A DNA stretch of 64,000 nt, from assembly GCA_028554645.1 (NCBI GenBank), contig JAQOOI010000018.1, forward strand, positions 248,001 to 312,000, written 5' to 3'. The position numbers and the translations under genes were made by a program. The notes beneath the pieces were generated by a model. That model searched no databases and had not been told where the DNA came from. It worked only from the letters and a program-made list of their open reading frames with translations. The stretch comes from Omphalotus guepiniiformis. Its lineage: Eukaryota > Basidiomycota > Agaricomycetes > Agaricales > Omphalotaceae. Positions 32,942 to 45,103 of the stretch are shown here, piece after piece. The first letter of the stretch is position 1. Each line of letters starts with the position of its first letter.

Positions 32942-35120
32942 TGATACATAAAATTACTCAATGTTTGATATAATTAACAGCACAACAACCCTATCCAGAA
33001 GACATACAGTGTCTCCATGACTTGGAGTGGCTAATCAGAGAGCTTCTATGATGTGCTGAAATGGATGAAACATTGAGGAGGTAACAAGGGAAAAGATAAC
33101 AAATGTACTCACCTAAAGTCGTGTTTGGAATGATTGCACATGGGCTTTTGACAATTGCAGAGACTCAGGTTATATCATGATGATTGCAAAACTAGTGAAG
33201 TATAGAGCTATGTCCTTTATGCTCAAAGGCAAAGAAGATATTTTCATTTTGTGTGTCCCTACCTCTGCCCTAGCATTGGGATGGCCAGTTAACACAAGCA
33301 GTTTGTTCAGCATCTTTTCTGCCACACCTTTTTAGCTGCCTTTTTAGCATTGTCAATCCTTCCATGGCAGGATTCTATTCCACACATCCTATTCACTTGA
33401 CCTCACTTTTGATGGGATCCATGACCAAGCAAGGATCTACTTGTTTGGAGCTCAATATTTTGACTCAATCCAGCTAGACTATGCAAAATTTGCAGAGCCT
33501 TTACAGCACTTCATGGCCACTAGCTCCTGATGGCTCCAAGTGGGAGGATGTAACTGAAGATTCAGGTAAGCAAAACTCATCCTAATCAGAATTTGTAGAT
33601 TAAGCAATAGCAAGGCTTGGAAGATCTGTCTGCTCGTCAAAAGGTTCTGATGTCTTGGGATCTACTACTCCAGCATATAGAATGGTTGAAACAATACCTG
33701 CTGAAGTATTTCAGCTTGTGAAGAAAGAAGCAAGCAAAGGCCAAATAATATAGTGAAAGCAAGAAATATGCAAGCTAAGAAGGACAAGCAAGCTGGTAAG
33801 TTCATGGCGTCTGGCTCCTCAGGTCAAAAAGGTACATGATGAAATGCTCAAATCGACAACATTTCACAGTCTAAATAGATAAACCTGCATTCTTGGTTGT
33901 GAATCAAGAGCATATCAATAAGAGGCAGAAGAAAATGCAAAGAGAGGCTAATAATATTAAAATCCTTTTGCTTATGATCAGTTTTAGATGATGACTCTGA
34001 CAATGATATATCTGATGTAGAAAGGTTTTCTACCTCAAATGAGATTGAATCAGAAGAGGATCTGTCAGAGATCTGAAAGAATAGAAACAGGTAGAATCTT
34101 TTTTATGGCAAATGTGTTCACTAGATCTAATACTTCCATAGATATATTATTTTTGAAGTCTCTCACTACCATGTCTGTGCCCCATAGTGTCGCAATTTTA
34201 GAGCATGGAGCAGATGCTCTTTGCCAGACAGGCAACTCTGATCAGAGCCTGAACAGGAGCACTCAAATTATCTAGCTATTCAGAAATATCCTCTGGATTC
34301 TGACACCTTGAAAACACTAGCTAAAATCTGGCCAACACCAATATCACAGATGCAGAGAGTCCTATCTACCCATTGGCATATTTATCAATGGTCCAAGTTA
34401 CACTTGGAATCTAAAGCAGATTCATCCTCTTGGATTATGAGGCTAGTTAGAGGTTCAACAGCAGATCAAAATCATTCTTTTTGCTCCAAAGGCCATCACA
34501 CTTATCATTACAAAAGAAAGTTCAGATATGGAGATGACAGACTAGACACAGCTGGTCTAGCTACAGCTATCATATACTGTTGGCTAGATTTCCCCACCAG
34601 CAAGCATCATTATATATATACAAACTTGCTTCCTTTGTATTCTGATGAAGATGTCTCCCTCAGAGTCTGTCTTCCTGCTAGATGAAGTTTGGCAGGCATA
34701 CAATGATCTCAGAAGAAAGAGGAGACTCCCTGTGACTAGTGATTGGACTGCTTTGGAAAAGCAGATGAAGCAACACTGATGAATTCACCAGGGGCAGATA
34801 TCTGGATGCTCTCAAGCAATATCTCTCTCCCTCAGATCAGCAATTGCCTGTTTCCATGGAGCTAGTACAAACAGGTAGTCAGGCTTCTATGGAAATCTTT
34901 TATCAGTGGCTATTACAGGTCTTAAAAATGTGGTTACACCCACTGTCTAGGCCAACATTGGAGAGACAGATTAGAAAGAACCCAGATCATCTTCCATCCA
35001 GACAGAAAATCAGTAGCACAGATGGACCCTTTGCCCCTCACACCTGTTCAGTGCTATTGTGTTTAGAGGAATCATCTTTGACACTCATTCAGGATATTTT
35101 GTGGACCTTGAAATGATACT
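32942..35120 (+). pseudogene. Unrecognised degenerate coding region
   Basis: Plus-strand frames 34039-34275 and 34308-34685 are close together and may be one former protein. They include MSVPHSVAILEHGADALCQT, IWPTPISQMQRVLSTHWHIY, SWIMRLVRGSTADQNHSF and RYGDDRLDTAGLATAIIYC. Further pieces lie at 34844-35116, and acidic stretches near 33985-34070 (DDDSDNDISDV). Numerous stops occur. I find no hallmark motif of RT, integrase or transposase. It may be a gag or accessory frame of the copia elements around it, or an old host gene. Confidence 0.25.
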
Positions 35121-35440
35121 GAGGAAGAGCTTATAGAAGAACAAAAGGAAGAAGTACTGAAAATGCTCAATACTACTGGGAAATAACAGCACCTGCCTTG
35201 CTGGAAAAATTGGATACTGTTCCAGCACCTGCCTTTTCAGATCTAGTGAATTGGATCATGGGCTTCAAAAGCTTGGCCTTCCAGCAAATTTTAAACCAGA
35301 AATGTGTTCCAGCTTCCTAATGTGTTGCAGAAGTCAAATAGCAGATGTGTTTTGATGCCTTCATGGTAGAACATGGACTATGTAAATATTCTCGCTTGGA
35401 AAAGTGATGGAAACATCTATTCTGAAGAAGAGGAACCATA

Positions 35441-35703
35441 AGAGGCTTAGATTTCTCCAGACATGTAAGGATTTACATATTGCTTGGTCCTGTTGTGTCA
35501 GGCCATACATGAGGCATGAAAATGAGTGTCCACATTTCCGCATGCGCTCTAAACACTCCAGAATGACCCTACATACATGGTATAACTATCTACAATAGGT
35601 ATTAAAAAGTCATTAGTATAGTATTTTATGTACTTAAAGGACTTTCTAATGATATGTACAGTATTTGTATAGTATGTACAAGTATGCTAGCACTTCATTC
35701 AAC
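35441..35703 (-). repeat. Partial copia-type LTR
   Basis: Inverted relative to the solo LTRs. Begins in CTTAGATTTCTCCAGACATG and ends at GCACTTCATTCAACA (TGTTGAATG start on the minus strand). The outer U5-like end is missing. Confidence 0.75.
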
Positions 35704-35989
35704 ACTCAGTTGGTGCCTGTGTTGATAGCTGAAATAAATATATGTAAAGTAGAAATCAAATACATGATAGCCTGTGTTGCTTAAATAAATATGTAAAGTA
35801 AAAATCAAATACATGATAGGAAAAGAGATATTGAATGGCTGTCTCCCCTACTACAGGAGTCATCCAACCATAGATGATCTGCATAAATGTTGGTCATCCC
35901 ATATTTACTCCTAACATAGCATTAATGCATCAGCAAACACAATGCCAGACAGGTAGAATATATAACTTTACCTTACTTAGCTGTTCCAA

Positions 35990-36510
35990 AGTGGACTGAC
36001 TTGATGTTACGGAGACTCAGAGCAGTAGATGCCAGAGTGCCCAGTATGTTGAGGTTGGCTGGTTGTTAGACTCCTGAGAGACTGTCCTGTTGAAAGAAGT
36101 GCTAGATATATACTATACAATGATAGTGGGTACATGGTCAAACTTGGACCAGGTGTGGTTAGCTGGAGCAGTAAGCCTTTTGTGACACTCTACAGAAGCA
36201 GAATATGTGGCAGGTGTTGCTGCTGGCAAAGGGATTTGTACCATGAACACCCTGTTTCAAGATTTGGGTATCAGACTCAGCCAGGTTGTTAATGGACAAT
36301 CAATCTACAATTGAGGGTACTAAGAATCCTGAACATCATGGGAGGATGAAGCATCTTGACCAGCACTACTACTGGCTGAGAGATCAAGTTGAATACAAGG
36401 TCATGGCTCCTGCCTAATGATGAGAATGCAGCTGATTTGCTCACCCAGCCTCTCAGTAAGCCCAAGGTGGAGAAGTTGAAGATGATGGGATTTCATATAA
36501 TACAGAACCC
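35990..36510 (+). pseudogene. Ty1/copia RNase H and pol C-terminus, degenerate
   Basis: The reading contains STEAEYVAGVAAGKGICTMN with the copia signature S(T)EAEY, then, after a frameshift, KNPEHHGRMKHLDQHYYWLR, DQVEYK, and NAADLLTQPLSKPKVEKLKM near the end. This is the standard end of copia pol. The preceding RT is not readable nearby. The LTR-like remnant at 36515-36566 follows directly, as a 3' LTR would. Confidence 0.7.
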
Positions 36511-36659
36511 TAGGTTGAACACTCAATGGTGGGGTTAGCACCAGGTCCTCTATTGCTCATCCAACACTGCCTCTATCTCTCCTTTTCCCTGCCTGTTGCA
36601 TCATAGACTTCTAGAACTATAGAGAGTTCTGGGCTGAAACCTCATTCCTAGCCAGAAAT

Positions 36660-37122
36660 TTTTTTACTTTCTCAGCCTCGAGCTTGGCTAGATATCAAGA
36701 TCCATAAGAGTGTGAATTGTCTTACTTTTGTCATAGACATGTACTAGCCACCAAGACTTCTCCTTGATCAGCTTGTTGTATCTGGCCAATTTTTGTTCAC
36801 TCTCTGGGTTGGTTGCAGCATGCAGCGCACTTTGTGCCTGGTGCACTGCAGTATCCTGCTCCTGCAACTTTACTATAAGGATGTGGGCTTGAATCATAGC
36901 CAAATGATGATGCCCATCAGCTAGGGCTCACACTCCCAATTTGGCAGAGGCAGCAGATGTGAGAGACCCAAGATTCAGTGATCAATATGTGATCAACATA
37001 TTTGGCCTCAATGAGGGCCACCAGAGTACATTGATGTTGTTGATGAGCAATAGAAGACAATCCCACCATTGAGTATTAACACTACTCATAGCAAGATGGA
37101 CTAATTGCCAACAACATGATAG
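36660..37122 (-). pseudogene. Truncated copy of an unrecognised protein relic (also at 41.6 kb)
   Basis: The minus frame 36903-36688 encodes IQAHILIVKLQEQDTAVHQA, SALHAATNPESEQKLARYN and SKTIHTLMDL. It is clearly related to the longer copy at 41654-42388. Its upstream part (about 36920-37040) is more degraded, and a copia LTR begins next to it at 37123. Confidence 0.5.
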
Positions 37123-37907
37123 TGTTGAATGAAGTGCTAGAACACTTGTACATACTATACAAATACTGTACTTATCATCAGGAAGTCCTTCAAGTACATA
37201 GAATATGTTGAATGAAGTGCTAGAACACTTGTAGATACTATACAAATACTGTACATATCATTAGAAAGTCCTTCAAGTACATATAATACTATACTAATGA
37301 CTTTAATACCTATTGTAGATAGTTATACCATGTATGTAGGGTCATTCTGGAGTGTTTAGAGCGCGCGCGAAAATGTGGACCCTCATTTTCACGCCTCATG
37401 CGCGGCCTGACACAACAGGACCAAACAATATGTAAATCCTTACATGTCTGGAGAAATCTAAGACACTTGGAAAGCAATTCTTGTGCATTAAGCTACTATT
37501 ACAACACTTTAGTGATCTCAGTGAACTGTAATTGAACTCTATTCATTGTGTCTGATCAGTGTATCACTGGTAGTGCATTGTCTTAGATTCTAACAGAATA
37601 TACCATAGTAATGACTTTAATACTTATTGTAGATAGTTATACCTATATAGCATTCTGGAGTGCTTAGAGCACATGTAAAAATGTGGACACTCATTTTCTT
37701 GCCTGCAGCCTGACACAACAGGACCAAGCAATATGTAAATCCTTACATGTCTGGAGAAATCTAAGACACTTGGAAAGCAATTCTTGTGCATTAAGTTACT
37801 ATTACAATGCTCTTCATGCTTTAGTGATCTCAGTGAACTGTATGTAATTGAACTCTATTCATTGTTTCTGATCAGTGTATCACTTGTAGTACATTGTCTT
37901 CGATTCT
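37123..37907 (+). repeat. Copia-type LTR split by a second, nested LTR
   Basis: The outer copy begins TGTTGAATGAAGTGC at 37123, is interrupted at 37205 and resumes at about 37596 (GAATATACCATAGTAATGAC). It ends near GATTCTATGCA. It is more diverged than the inner copy and has lost nearly all of its CpG sites. Confidence 0.8.
37206..37595 (+). repeat. Nested solo LTR, 390 bp, with 5-bp target duplication
   Basis: TGTTGAATG..TTCTAACA with GAATA at 37201-37205 and 37596-37600. It lies inside another copy of the same LTR and retains a GCGCGCGCG core. Confidence 0.9.
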
Positions 37908-38004
37908 ATGCATTTACCAGTAAGGGAACAGAGTTAACTTGGATGCCAAACATGCTGCATAGATATAACTGATGTTAGAGTGTCTCCTCTAATATTGATA
38001 GTGC

Positions 38005-38460
38005 TCAAGTGGGTGTAAGTGACTTCCCAGTGCTAGTGCCACACCAGCTCAATCCAAGAGTATATCTTTTGACAGACCTAGTGTCAGCTCTCAACAGGAA
38101 TCTATCAATCTCACTATTGATGAATGCATGGATATCCATAGAGCGCAAATGTAAGTTCTCAATTGCAGCCAGAGCAAGAATAGTGTAAATTGTGGTCTGT
38201 CTCATAGTAGATGAGAATGTCTCTAGATAGTCAAAGTCAGTTTGGCTGACTCCTTTGGCAGCTCTAGCCTTGAACCCTTTCAATGGATGGACCAATGACA
38301 ATCCATTTAATTGCCTCAGTTTTTGGTAAAGCCTTGATGGCTGCTTTCACTTGATCTATCACCTGAACTTCTGCCACGTGATAACTTGTCTGAAGAACAT
38401 GTTGGCAAATGCTATCAGGTGGAGGAAGGTCATCCATTATTCCCCCTTGAAGCCATAAGG
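38005..38460 (-). pseudogene. Ty1/copia reverse transcriptase fragment
   Basis: The minus strand reads VIDQVKAAIKALPKTEAIKW, then after a frame change KGFKARAAKGVSQTDFDYLE, TFSSTMRQTTIYTILALAAI and ENLHLRSMDIHAFINSEID. This is the RVT_2 start (KAR.VAKG..Q..D..ETF.P) with the first catalytic Asp region (R.MDI.HAF). The part with YVDD is missing, and stops and frameshifts are present. It is on the opposite strand to the RNase H at 36 kb, so the two do not form one intact element. Confidence 0.7.
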
Positions 38461-38989
38461 CTCCCCCTGCTCCTAAGTGACCAATGCCACAATTGAGAAT
38501 GGTCCTGCAGAGCCCAAGAAAAGTGCACTTGCAGCCATGTCACAAATTTGTGGAAGTGTAGTTCTTCCAAAAGTAGTCCATATGTACATTCGGCACTGTT
38601 CACATTGTCATGAGTTGCAAGGAACAACAACTCATGAAGGTAAGCCAGCTGGTCATCATTCTGAATACTTGTCAGATATTTAGTGCATAGAAGAGTCCAC
38701 CTGCATTATCTAAACAATCATCAGCTTGATCAGGCAATTGAAAAGAGGGAGGACAAGGCGAAAGATGATTTCCAGGCAGGTACGTGTATGTGCTCACTAA
38801 CTCTCTGTGTACTTACTAACTGCTGGCCACTTTTACCCCGCAAAACCTACAGATGGCAAGAAATGAATGTATTTGTGTTTTGTCAATGTAATGTAAACTT
38901 AGAAATAAACAGTCATTTATCAATTACCTTTGAGTGAGGATCCCTTGAGGTCCCCTTTCTGGCTGACTTGTTTGCTCCAATTGACTCAG

Positions 38990-39620
38990 AGGGCCTGCTG
39001 AGGGTTTAGCTGTGGATTGGAAGCTATCAAGCTTGAAGAGCTGGTGATAGATTAGCCCCAAAGAGAGGAAGCGGGCCTTTTCGAGCATTGTAGATGAGCC
39101 CTGTACTACTACCCCATAGCGGTCCATTCCAGTTTGAACAGTATGTCCTACCATGGTTTCCACCACAAGCATGTGCCTCTGGCGGTCCGCAACTTGATCA
39201 GAAAGTTGAAGTTCCTGCCTCAGGAAATGTATAATCACCTGCCTATACAGGCACACACTGACACCATCAACTCCAAGATACCACCTGAAGAACTTTGAGA
39301 GACTGTGCAACATCATGTTGGGATTCCACACCTGCCCCATACTGGTGAAAACCATGGTATGGTATGTGCTCTTCCAGTGGGAAAAGATACTCTGAGTCTC
39401 CTTAGCTCAATGGGACGGATGAGCTGCACAAGGACATAAAGGAGCCTGCCGATCCAGTAGGGAAGAGAGGGCAGACAATATGCTTGAATTTGCCAGTGCA
39501 CATGGCCGTCTTGTCCCAGTCAGCGTTAAACACAAACATATATGGGTAAACACCATCCTTAGCATTATAATATTCCAAGACCAAATTCCGAGGGGTGGAG
39601 AGATTGACTAGTTGGAACAT
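38990..39620 (-). pseudogene. Relic of a basidiomycete RecQ-associated (telomere-linked helicase type) domain
   Basis: The minus strand reads LVNLSTPRNLVLEYYNAKDG and CTGKFKHIVCPLFP, then after a frame change YWIGRLLYVLVQLIRPIELR. Then, after another change, SLSKFFRWYLGVDGVSVCLY RQVI.. and GHTVQTGMDRYGVV. The order (..GRLL...L..IRP.E.., a tail resembling an R..AI..R segment, then GH...TA...YG) matches a domain I know from subtelomeric RecQ-like helicase genes of mushrooms. Helicase motifs are not in the window. At least two frame changes make it a pseudogene. The assignment is from pattern memory only. Confidence 0.4.
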
Positions 39621-39804
39621 AGCTTGCTCTGTGCCTCTACCTGCCCTGCATGATATGGAGGAGGGGAAATAGCTGTTTCCAGGCTTCTTCTTTCCTGATA
39701 ATCCATTCCACTACTTTCATCCTTGACATATGAATGGTGTTGCCAGTCCTTGAAGCCCGCAGATGTTGACAGGCAACAAACAGGTCATTATTATACAATG
39801 TAGT

Positions 39805-40160
39805 TGTTGAATGAAGTGCTAGAACACTTGTAGATACTATACAAATACTGTACATATCATTAGAAAGTCCTTCAAGTACATATAATACTATACTAAGGAC
39901 TTTAATACCTATTGTAGATAGTTATACCATGTTTAGAGCATGCGCAAAAGTGTGGACCCTCATTTTCACTACACAACAGGACCAATTGATATGTAAATCC
40001 TTACATGTCTGGAGAAATCTAAGACACTTGGAAAGCAATTCTTTCTTGTGCATTAAGCTACTATTACAATGCTTTAGTGATCTCAGTGAACTGTAATTGA
40101 ACTCTATCCATTGTGTCTGATCAGTGTATCACTGGTAGTGCATTGTCTTAGATTCTAACA
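39805..40160 (+). repeat. Solo copia-type LTR with target duplication GTAGT
   Basis: 356 bp, flanked by GTAGT at 39800-39804 and 40161-40165. Shorter than its relatives because of two internal deletions around the CpG-rich core. Confidence 0.9.
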
Positions 40161-40391
40161 GTAGTAGCAACAAAGTTCATTCATACTCAATGTTCAACTG
40201 CCAAACGGTAAATTAGGTTGAGGTGAGTCAGAGTCAGAATGGGAGTTATCATAGAGAGGGACATAGGAAGTAGCATTGGGTGGTGTACTAGTTGAATACC
40301 ATGACACACATGAGTGGTCAGTGTGTTTCCACTGCTGCCCTGCTCTGACTGTGATTGTGAAGCTGCAGCATTTATGTCCCTGTACTTTATC

Positions 40392-40781
40392 TGTTGAATG
40401 AAGTGCTAGAACACTTGTAGATACTATACAAATACTGTACATATCATTAGAAAGTCCTTCAAGTACATATAATACCATAGTAATGACTTTAATAGCTATT
40501 GTAGATAGTTATACCATGTATGTAGGGTCATTCTGGAGTGTTTAGAGCGTGCGCAAAAATGTGGACGCTCATTTTCACACCTCATGCGCGGCCTCACACA
40601 ACAGGACCAAACGGTATGTAAATCCTTACATGTCTGGAGAAATCTAAGACACTTGGAAAGCAATTCTTGTGCATTAAGCTACTAATACAACGCTTTAGTG
40701 ATCTCAGTGAACTGTAATTGAACTCTATTCATTGTGTCTGATCAGTGTATCACTGGTAGTGCATTGTCTTGGATTCTAACA
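40392..40781 (+). repeat. Solo copia-type LTR with target duplication TTATC
   Basis: 390 bp, TGTTGAATG..ATTCTAACA, flanked by TTATC at 40387-40391 and 40782-40786. Confidence 0.9.
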
Positions 40782-41033
40782 TTATCTTGATCAGCCTTGA
40801 TTCCAGCTTAATGAGCATGAAGTGCACATCAAAGTACTGTGTGATGCAGCTGTTGTATTTCTCAACCTGGGAAGTTTCCAACAGTTTGGTAGAGCCAAAT
40901 GCATCAAATACACCAGTTCTTTGAATATGGTTGGTGTATGAAGTCTCCAAAAGATCATAAAAAGCTGGTCACAAACAGTCAAAGTCTGTTTGTAGCTGGC
41001 CAGTCTGTTTCAAGGAGACAAAGGAGTTTTCTA

Positions 41034-41165
41034 TGTTAGAGTCTAAGACAATGCACTACCAGTGATACACTGATCAGATACAATAAATAAAGTTGGTATT
41101 ATATGTACTTCAGAAACTTTCTAATGATATGTACAGTATTTGTATAGTAAGTACACGTGTTGTAG
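41034..41165 (-). repeat. Internally deleted copia-type LTR fragment
   Basis: TGTTAGAGTCTAAGACAATG at the left and CTTTCTAATGATATGTACAG at the right, with the middle two thirds missing. Inverted relative to the neighbouring solo LTRs. Confidence 0.7.
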
Positions 41166-41193
41166 CACTAGATGCCAGTATCTAGCAAAAGAT

Positions 41194-41583
41194 TGTTGAA
41201 TGAAGTGCTAGAACACTTGTAGATACTATACAAATACTGTACATATCATTAGAAAGTCCTTCAAGTACATATAATACTATACTAATGACTTTAATACCTA
41301 TTGTAGATAGTTATACCATGTATGTAGGGTCATTCTGGAGTGTTTAGAGCGCGCGCGAAAATGTGGACCCTCATTTTCACGCCTCATGCGCGGCCTGACA
41401 CAACAGGACCAAACGATATGTAAATCCTTACATGTCTGGAGAAATCTAAGACACTTGGAAAGCAATTCTTGTGCATTAAGCTACTATTACAACACTTTAG
41501 TGATCTCAGTGAACTGTAATTGAACTCTATTCATTGTGTCTGATCAGTGTATCACTGGTAGTGCATTGTCTTAGATTCTAACA
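41194..41583 (+). repeat. Solo copia-type LTR with target duplication AAGAT
   Basis: 390 bp, flanked by AAGAT at 41189-41193 and 41584-41588. The CpG-rich core (GCGCGCGCGAAAATG, CATGCGCGGCC) is preserved. With the nested copy at 37.2 kb it is one of the best-preserved copies. Confidence 0.92.
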
Positions 41584-41599
41584 AAGATAAGTATTTCTA

Positions 41600-42388
41600 C
41601 CTCTGCAGTTTGATTTGACATCACCTCCTGAAGCTGTGTGGAGTTGAATATCCCTACAACATCAGCCACTGATTGACCAGGGGAGGGCAAGCCAAGCACT
41701 TTTGACACAAGATTTTTGGTTTTTTGAGTTGAATGAGATTAATTAGATCCTCCTTAAATGAAGGTTGCCCAAGAGAGGGCAGGAGCTGGGTGGCTGAGGA
41801 AGTGAGCATGGTCTGATTGCTATCAGCAATCTGAAAGATAGCCTCATTTCTAGCAAGAAAATGTTTTATTTTCTCAGCCATAGGATGAGCTTTGAGCTTG
41901 GCTAAATTCAAATTAGAGTTAAAATTCATAAGAGTGTGAATTGTCTTACTTTTGTTATACACACATACTAGCCACCAAGACTTTTTCTCAACCAGCTTGT
42001 TGTACTTGCCAGTTTTTCTTCAGTGTCAAGATTGGTTGCAACATGCAGTGCACTTTGTGCCTGGTGCACTGCAGTGTACTGATCCTGCACCTTTACAATT
42101 AGTCCAAGGATGTGGGCTTGACCCATAGCCAACTGATGATGCCCATCAGCCAGGGCCCACACTCCCAATTTGGCAGAGACAGTAGATGTAAGAAATTCAT
42201 ATTTTGGAAAGGGAGATCCAACATCCATGGTAAGCTTGCTATGATCAATATATTCTTCCTCAATGACAACTGTTAACACATGTTGAGGATCACCAGAGTA
42301 CATGGATGTGCCATTCCAAGTTCTCTGATAGAGTTTTTTGACCTGAGCTGATGTAGGCCAATTGTTCCCATAGTGGAGCACAATTTTT
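41600..42388 (-). pseudogene. Unrecognised protein relic, longer copy
   Basis: The minus strand reads HYGNNWPTSAQVKKLYQRTW, DPQHVLTVVIEEEYIDHSKL, LGVWALADGHHQLAMGQAHI, then, after a frameshift near 41970, CVYNKSKTIHTLMNFNSNLN and EKIKHFLARNEAIFQIADSN. A related piece is at 36660-36903. No catalytic motif seen. Repetition beside copia LTRs suggests part of a retroelement (gag region) or a duplicated host gene. Confidence 0.45.
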
Positions 42389-42762
42389 TGTAAGAATCTA
42401 AGACAATGTACTACCAGTGATACACTGATCAGACACAATGAATAGAGTTCAATTACAGTTCACTGAGATCACTAAAGCGTTGTAATAGTAGCTTAATGCA
42501 CAAGAATTGCTTTCCAAGTGTCTTAGATTTCTCCAGACATGTAAGGATTTACATATTGTTTGGTCCTGATGAGGCATGAAAATGAGTGTCCACATTTTTG
42601 CGCATGCTCTAAACACTCCAGAATGACCCTACATACATGGTATAACTATCTACAATAGGTATCAAAGTCATTACTATGGTATTCTATGTACTGGAGGGAC
42701 TTTCTAATGATATGTACAGTATTTGTATAGTATCTACAAGTGTTCTAGCACTTCATTCAACA
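42389..42762 (-). repeat. Copia-type LTR, inverted, older
   Basis: Nearly full length in the minus orientation (starts TGTTGAATGAAG at 42762). The end is mutated (GATTCTTACA), no 5-bp duplication is visible, and there are few CpGs left. Confidence 0.8.
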
Positions 42763-43580
42763 GAGACTGCCATTACCAATTCTTTCTCACACCTCATAAT
42801 TCCTCCTCACTATATCACACTATTGCAAAAGAAATGGGTATACATCAGAAAACAATAGCAGAAGAAAACATTCATTTCTGGTTCCGCTCCGGAAATCCTA
42901 AACCACCCTTATCTTGTCCTGATATTGCAGCAGCATGCCTTCACTACCAGCCTTACATTGCCAATCAGGTGGAACATTTCAAAATTATCATCTGTACCTC
43001 ACATTAACGTGAAGCGACTTGGAAGTATGGGATCTCACATTCAGAGTCTGTGCTGTTCATATTCTCTGTGTTGTTCTTATGACACTTAAACCAGACCAGA
43101 GTGTTATAGATGAAATGCTACCTAGACTCAAGTTCTAGATCAGTCCCAAGATCAAGGCAGCACTAACAGAGAGCTCAATCATACCTGAAGACACTTGATA
43201 CAAAAGTATTATATGTTGAAGAACCTAAAAGAGTGGTGCCACTAGAATTTGTTAGATTTGAACCTGGCATCAAGGAGAAACAAAAGCAGTTGTACATAGA
43301 CTAGACTTAGTAGATATCAACAGTAATTCAAGAATACTTCAGAACATGACATATTATCATTTAATAAACAATCTACTGAAAAAGTTGTAAGCATCAATAG
43401 TAAAATGAGAATTGAGAACACGTACCATTGCACTACACTGCTTCACCTCCTACATAGGCAAGGCATGTTGTTTCGTCATGATTGGTATTGCCATGCATGA
43501 AGCGTGAAAATTGGTGTCCACAATTTCATGCGCACACCCAGTGCTGTGGCCCCTTACCACATTCAGACTCCAATTGGAAC
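42763..43580. other. No supported gene
   Basis: A plus frame at about 42765-42985 (FLTPHNSSSLYHTIAKEMGI..FWFRSGNPKPPLSCPDIAAA) looks faintly coding but has no recognised domain. The rest shows only short frames with many stops. Confidence 0.3.
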
Positions 43581-45070
43581 TCTGCTTTTGCAGGGGCAGG
43601 TTTCACTACACCTGGGCCACTCTTTCCAGCCTGAGAAAGTGCTTGAGAAAGAGTAAAAAAAAGGAAAAGGAATTCTATTTGAAATAAAACTGATATTTAG
43701 ATGGGAAAATTAATAGTATTTGTGTCCAGATACAATGTTGTTTTGGTGTGGGAAAGTATAAGTATTTCCCAGAAAATTTTTACAAAATTTCAAAAATAAA
43801 ATAAATAATCTTTTATTTTGAATTTTCAACTGGAAAATAAGATGCCTGACTTATCCTGACTTATCCTGACTTATCCTGATTTTTTTACTATATGTGGCAC
43901 ATTCTAAAAAAGCTATATATACTAAATCATAAAATCAAACATATATCTCGAAATTAAAAGAGTAATTTGAACAGTAAATGAGTCAAAAGTAAGTAAGTAT
44001 CAATTGAGCAGAGATTGGATTCTTTTTAGGTAGTTTTCTAGGTAATTTTCCAGTCAGACAGTCAAAATGTAGGAACTTTGGGTATAGATTGGTATAAAAA
44101 CAGAAATATATTGCTTTGTCCGCATTCTAGGTGTGTTAGGGCGTACCCAGGGTATTTAAATAAAGGTTCAGAACATGTAAATAGCAACCAGTATCATGAC
44201 AGTTGACATTCTCCTCAGTGCATTGCAAATCAGGTTCCCTATAAGTTTCTCCAAAATTGGCACATTCTCCTCTACTAGGGCAGCATTAGGAGTTGTGTAG
44301 AAGCTCTAGAGCTTATCTAGACCATGCTTCATCATTTATATCAGCCACATTAAGGTACAGTAGCTGTTTATTTTAAGTCTTACCCCTGTACATCTCTTTT
44401 TGGTCAGATTTCACTGGGCCCAGTAAAGCACCACAGCATTATATAAGAAATATGCTGAGCGTGTCCAGTTCACACCAAGAATTGGTAAGCTGATTCAGCA
44501 GATCGCTGAAAGCTATCTTCGAAAGCGCATGTGCTGGTCGATTTCAATCTCGGCCAGTAACCGTGGCATGTGGACTTGTTTGGCAAGCTGGTCACAGCTT
44601 GAATGTAACGCCAATATCTCTCAAATATATTTCATGAAGAATCCGGTTCAAAATTGGGGTGTACCAGGGTGTACCTGGAAGGCCTGGATGTAGGATCAGC
44701 GCTTCTGTCTGGGCGTCAATCGATAAGGCTTCCACGGCCTATGTTTTTGAAGTGCTCTCCGTGTAAAACTGGAACTCAAGGATACAAGTATGGGGTCAAT
44801 TAGTAGCGGAAACTCTGAAAAAAAAACCAGCTGTACCGTTTTCGTGAAGCGTTAAAATAGTGGTTGAGTTGAGTTCTCTCTGATCATACCAATTGATCAA
44901 ACCGGGTGGTTCTTGCCTGTACTGCTCCTTGTCAAGGCTATCGGTCAATCTATGCCTTTTTAGAAACAGATTTACCTGTAACGTCCAAGAAGATTGGACC
45001 GCATGATTCAAGGTAGAAGGTACAGGGAGAGCTCACCAGCCTTTGGGATTACCCTTCTTTTTCATCTCAA
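43581..45070. other. AT-rich intergenic with a diverged repeat copy
   Basis: No gene seen. About 43990-44240 resembles 10440-10640 of the 1.1-kb inverted repeat (AATTGAGCAG.GATTGG.TTCTTTTTAGGTA, then GGTATAAAAA, CTTTGTCC), so a third, diverged copy is present. A 10-bp tandem CCTGACTTAT occurs three times at 43845-43874. Confidence 0.5.
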
Positions 45071-45103
45071 TTGCAGTTTCAAACTTTCGTCTCTGACCAG
45101 TCT

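Noticed and set aside
42676..42858. Small conserved ORF beginning with MYSICIVSTSVLALHST in several places (37245, 39855, 40478, 42676)
   Set aside because: It is the start of the copia-type LTR read through. Its recurrence only reflects LTR copies.
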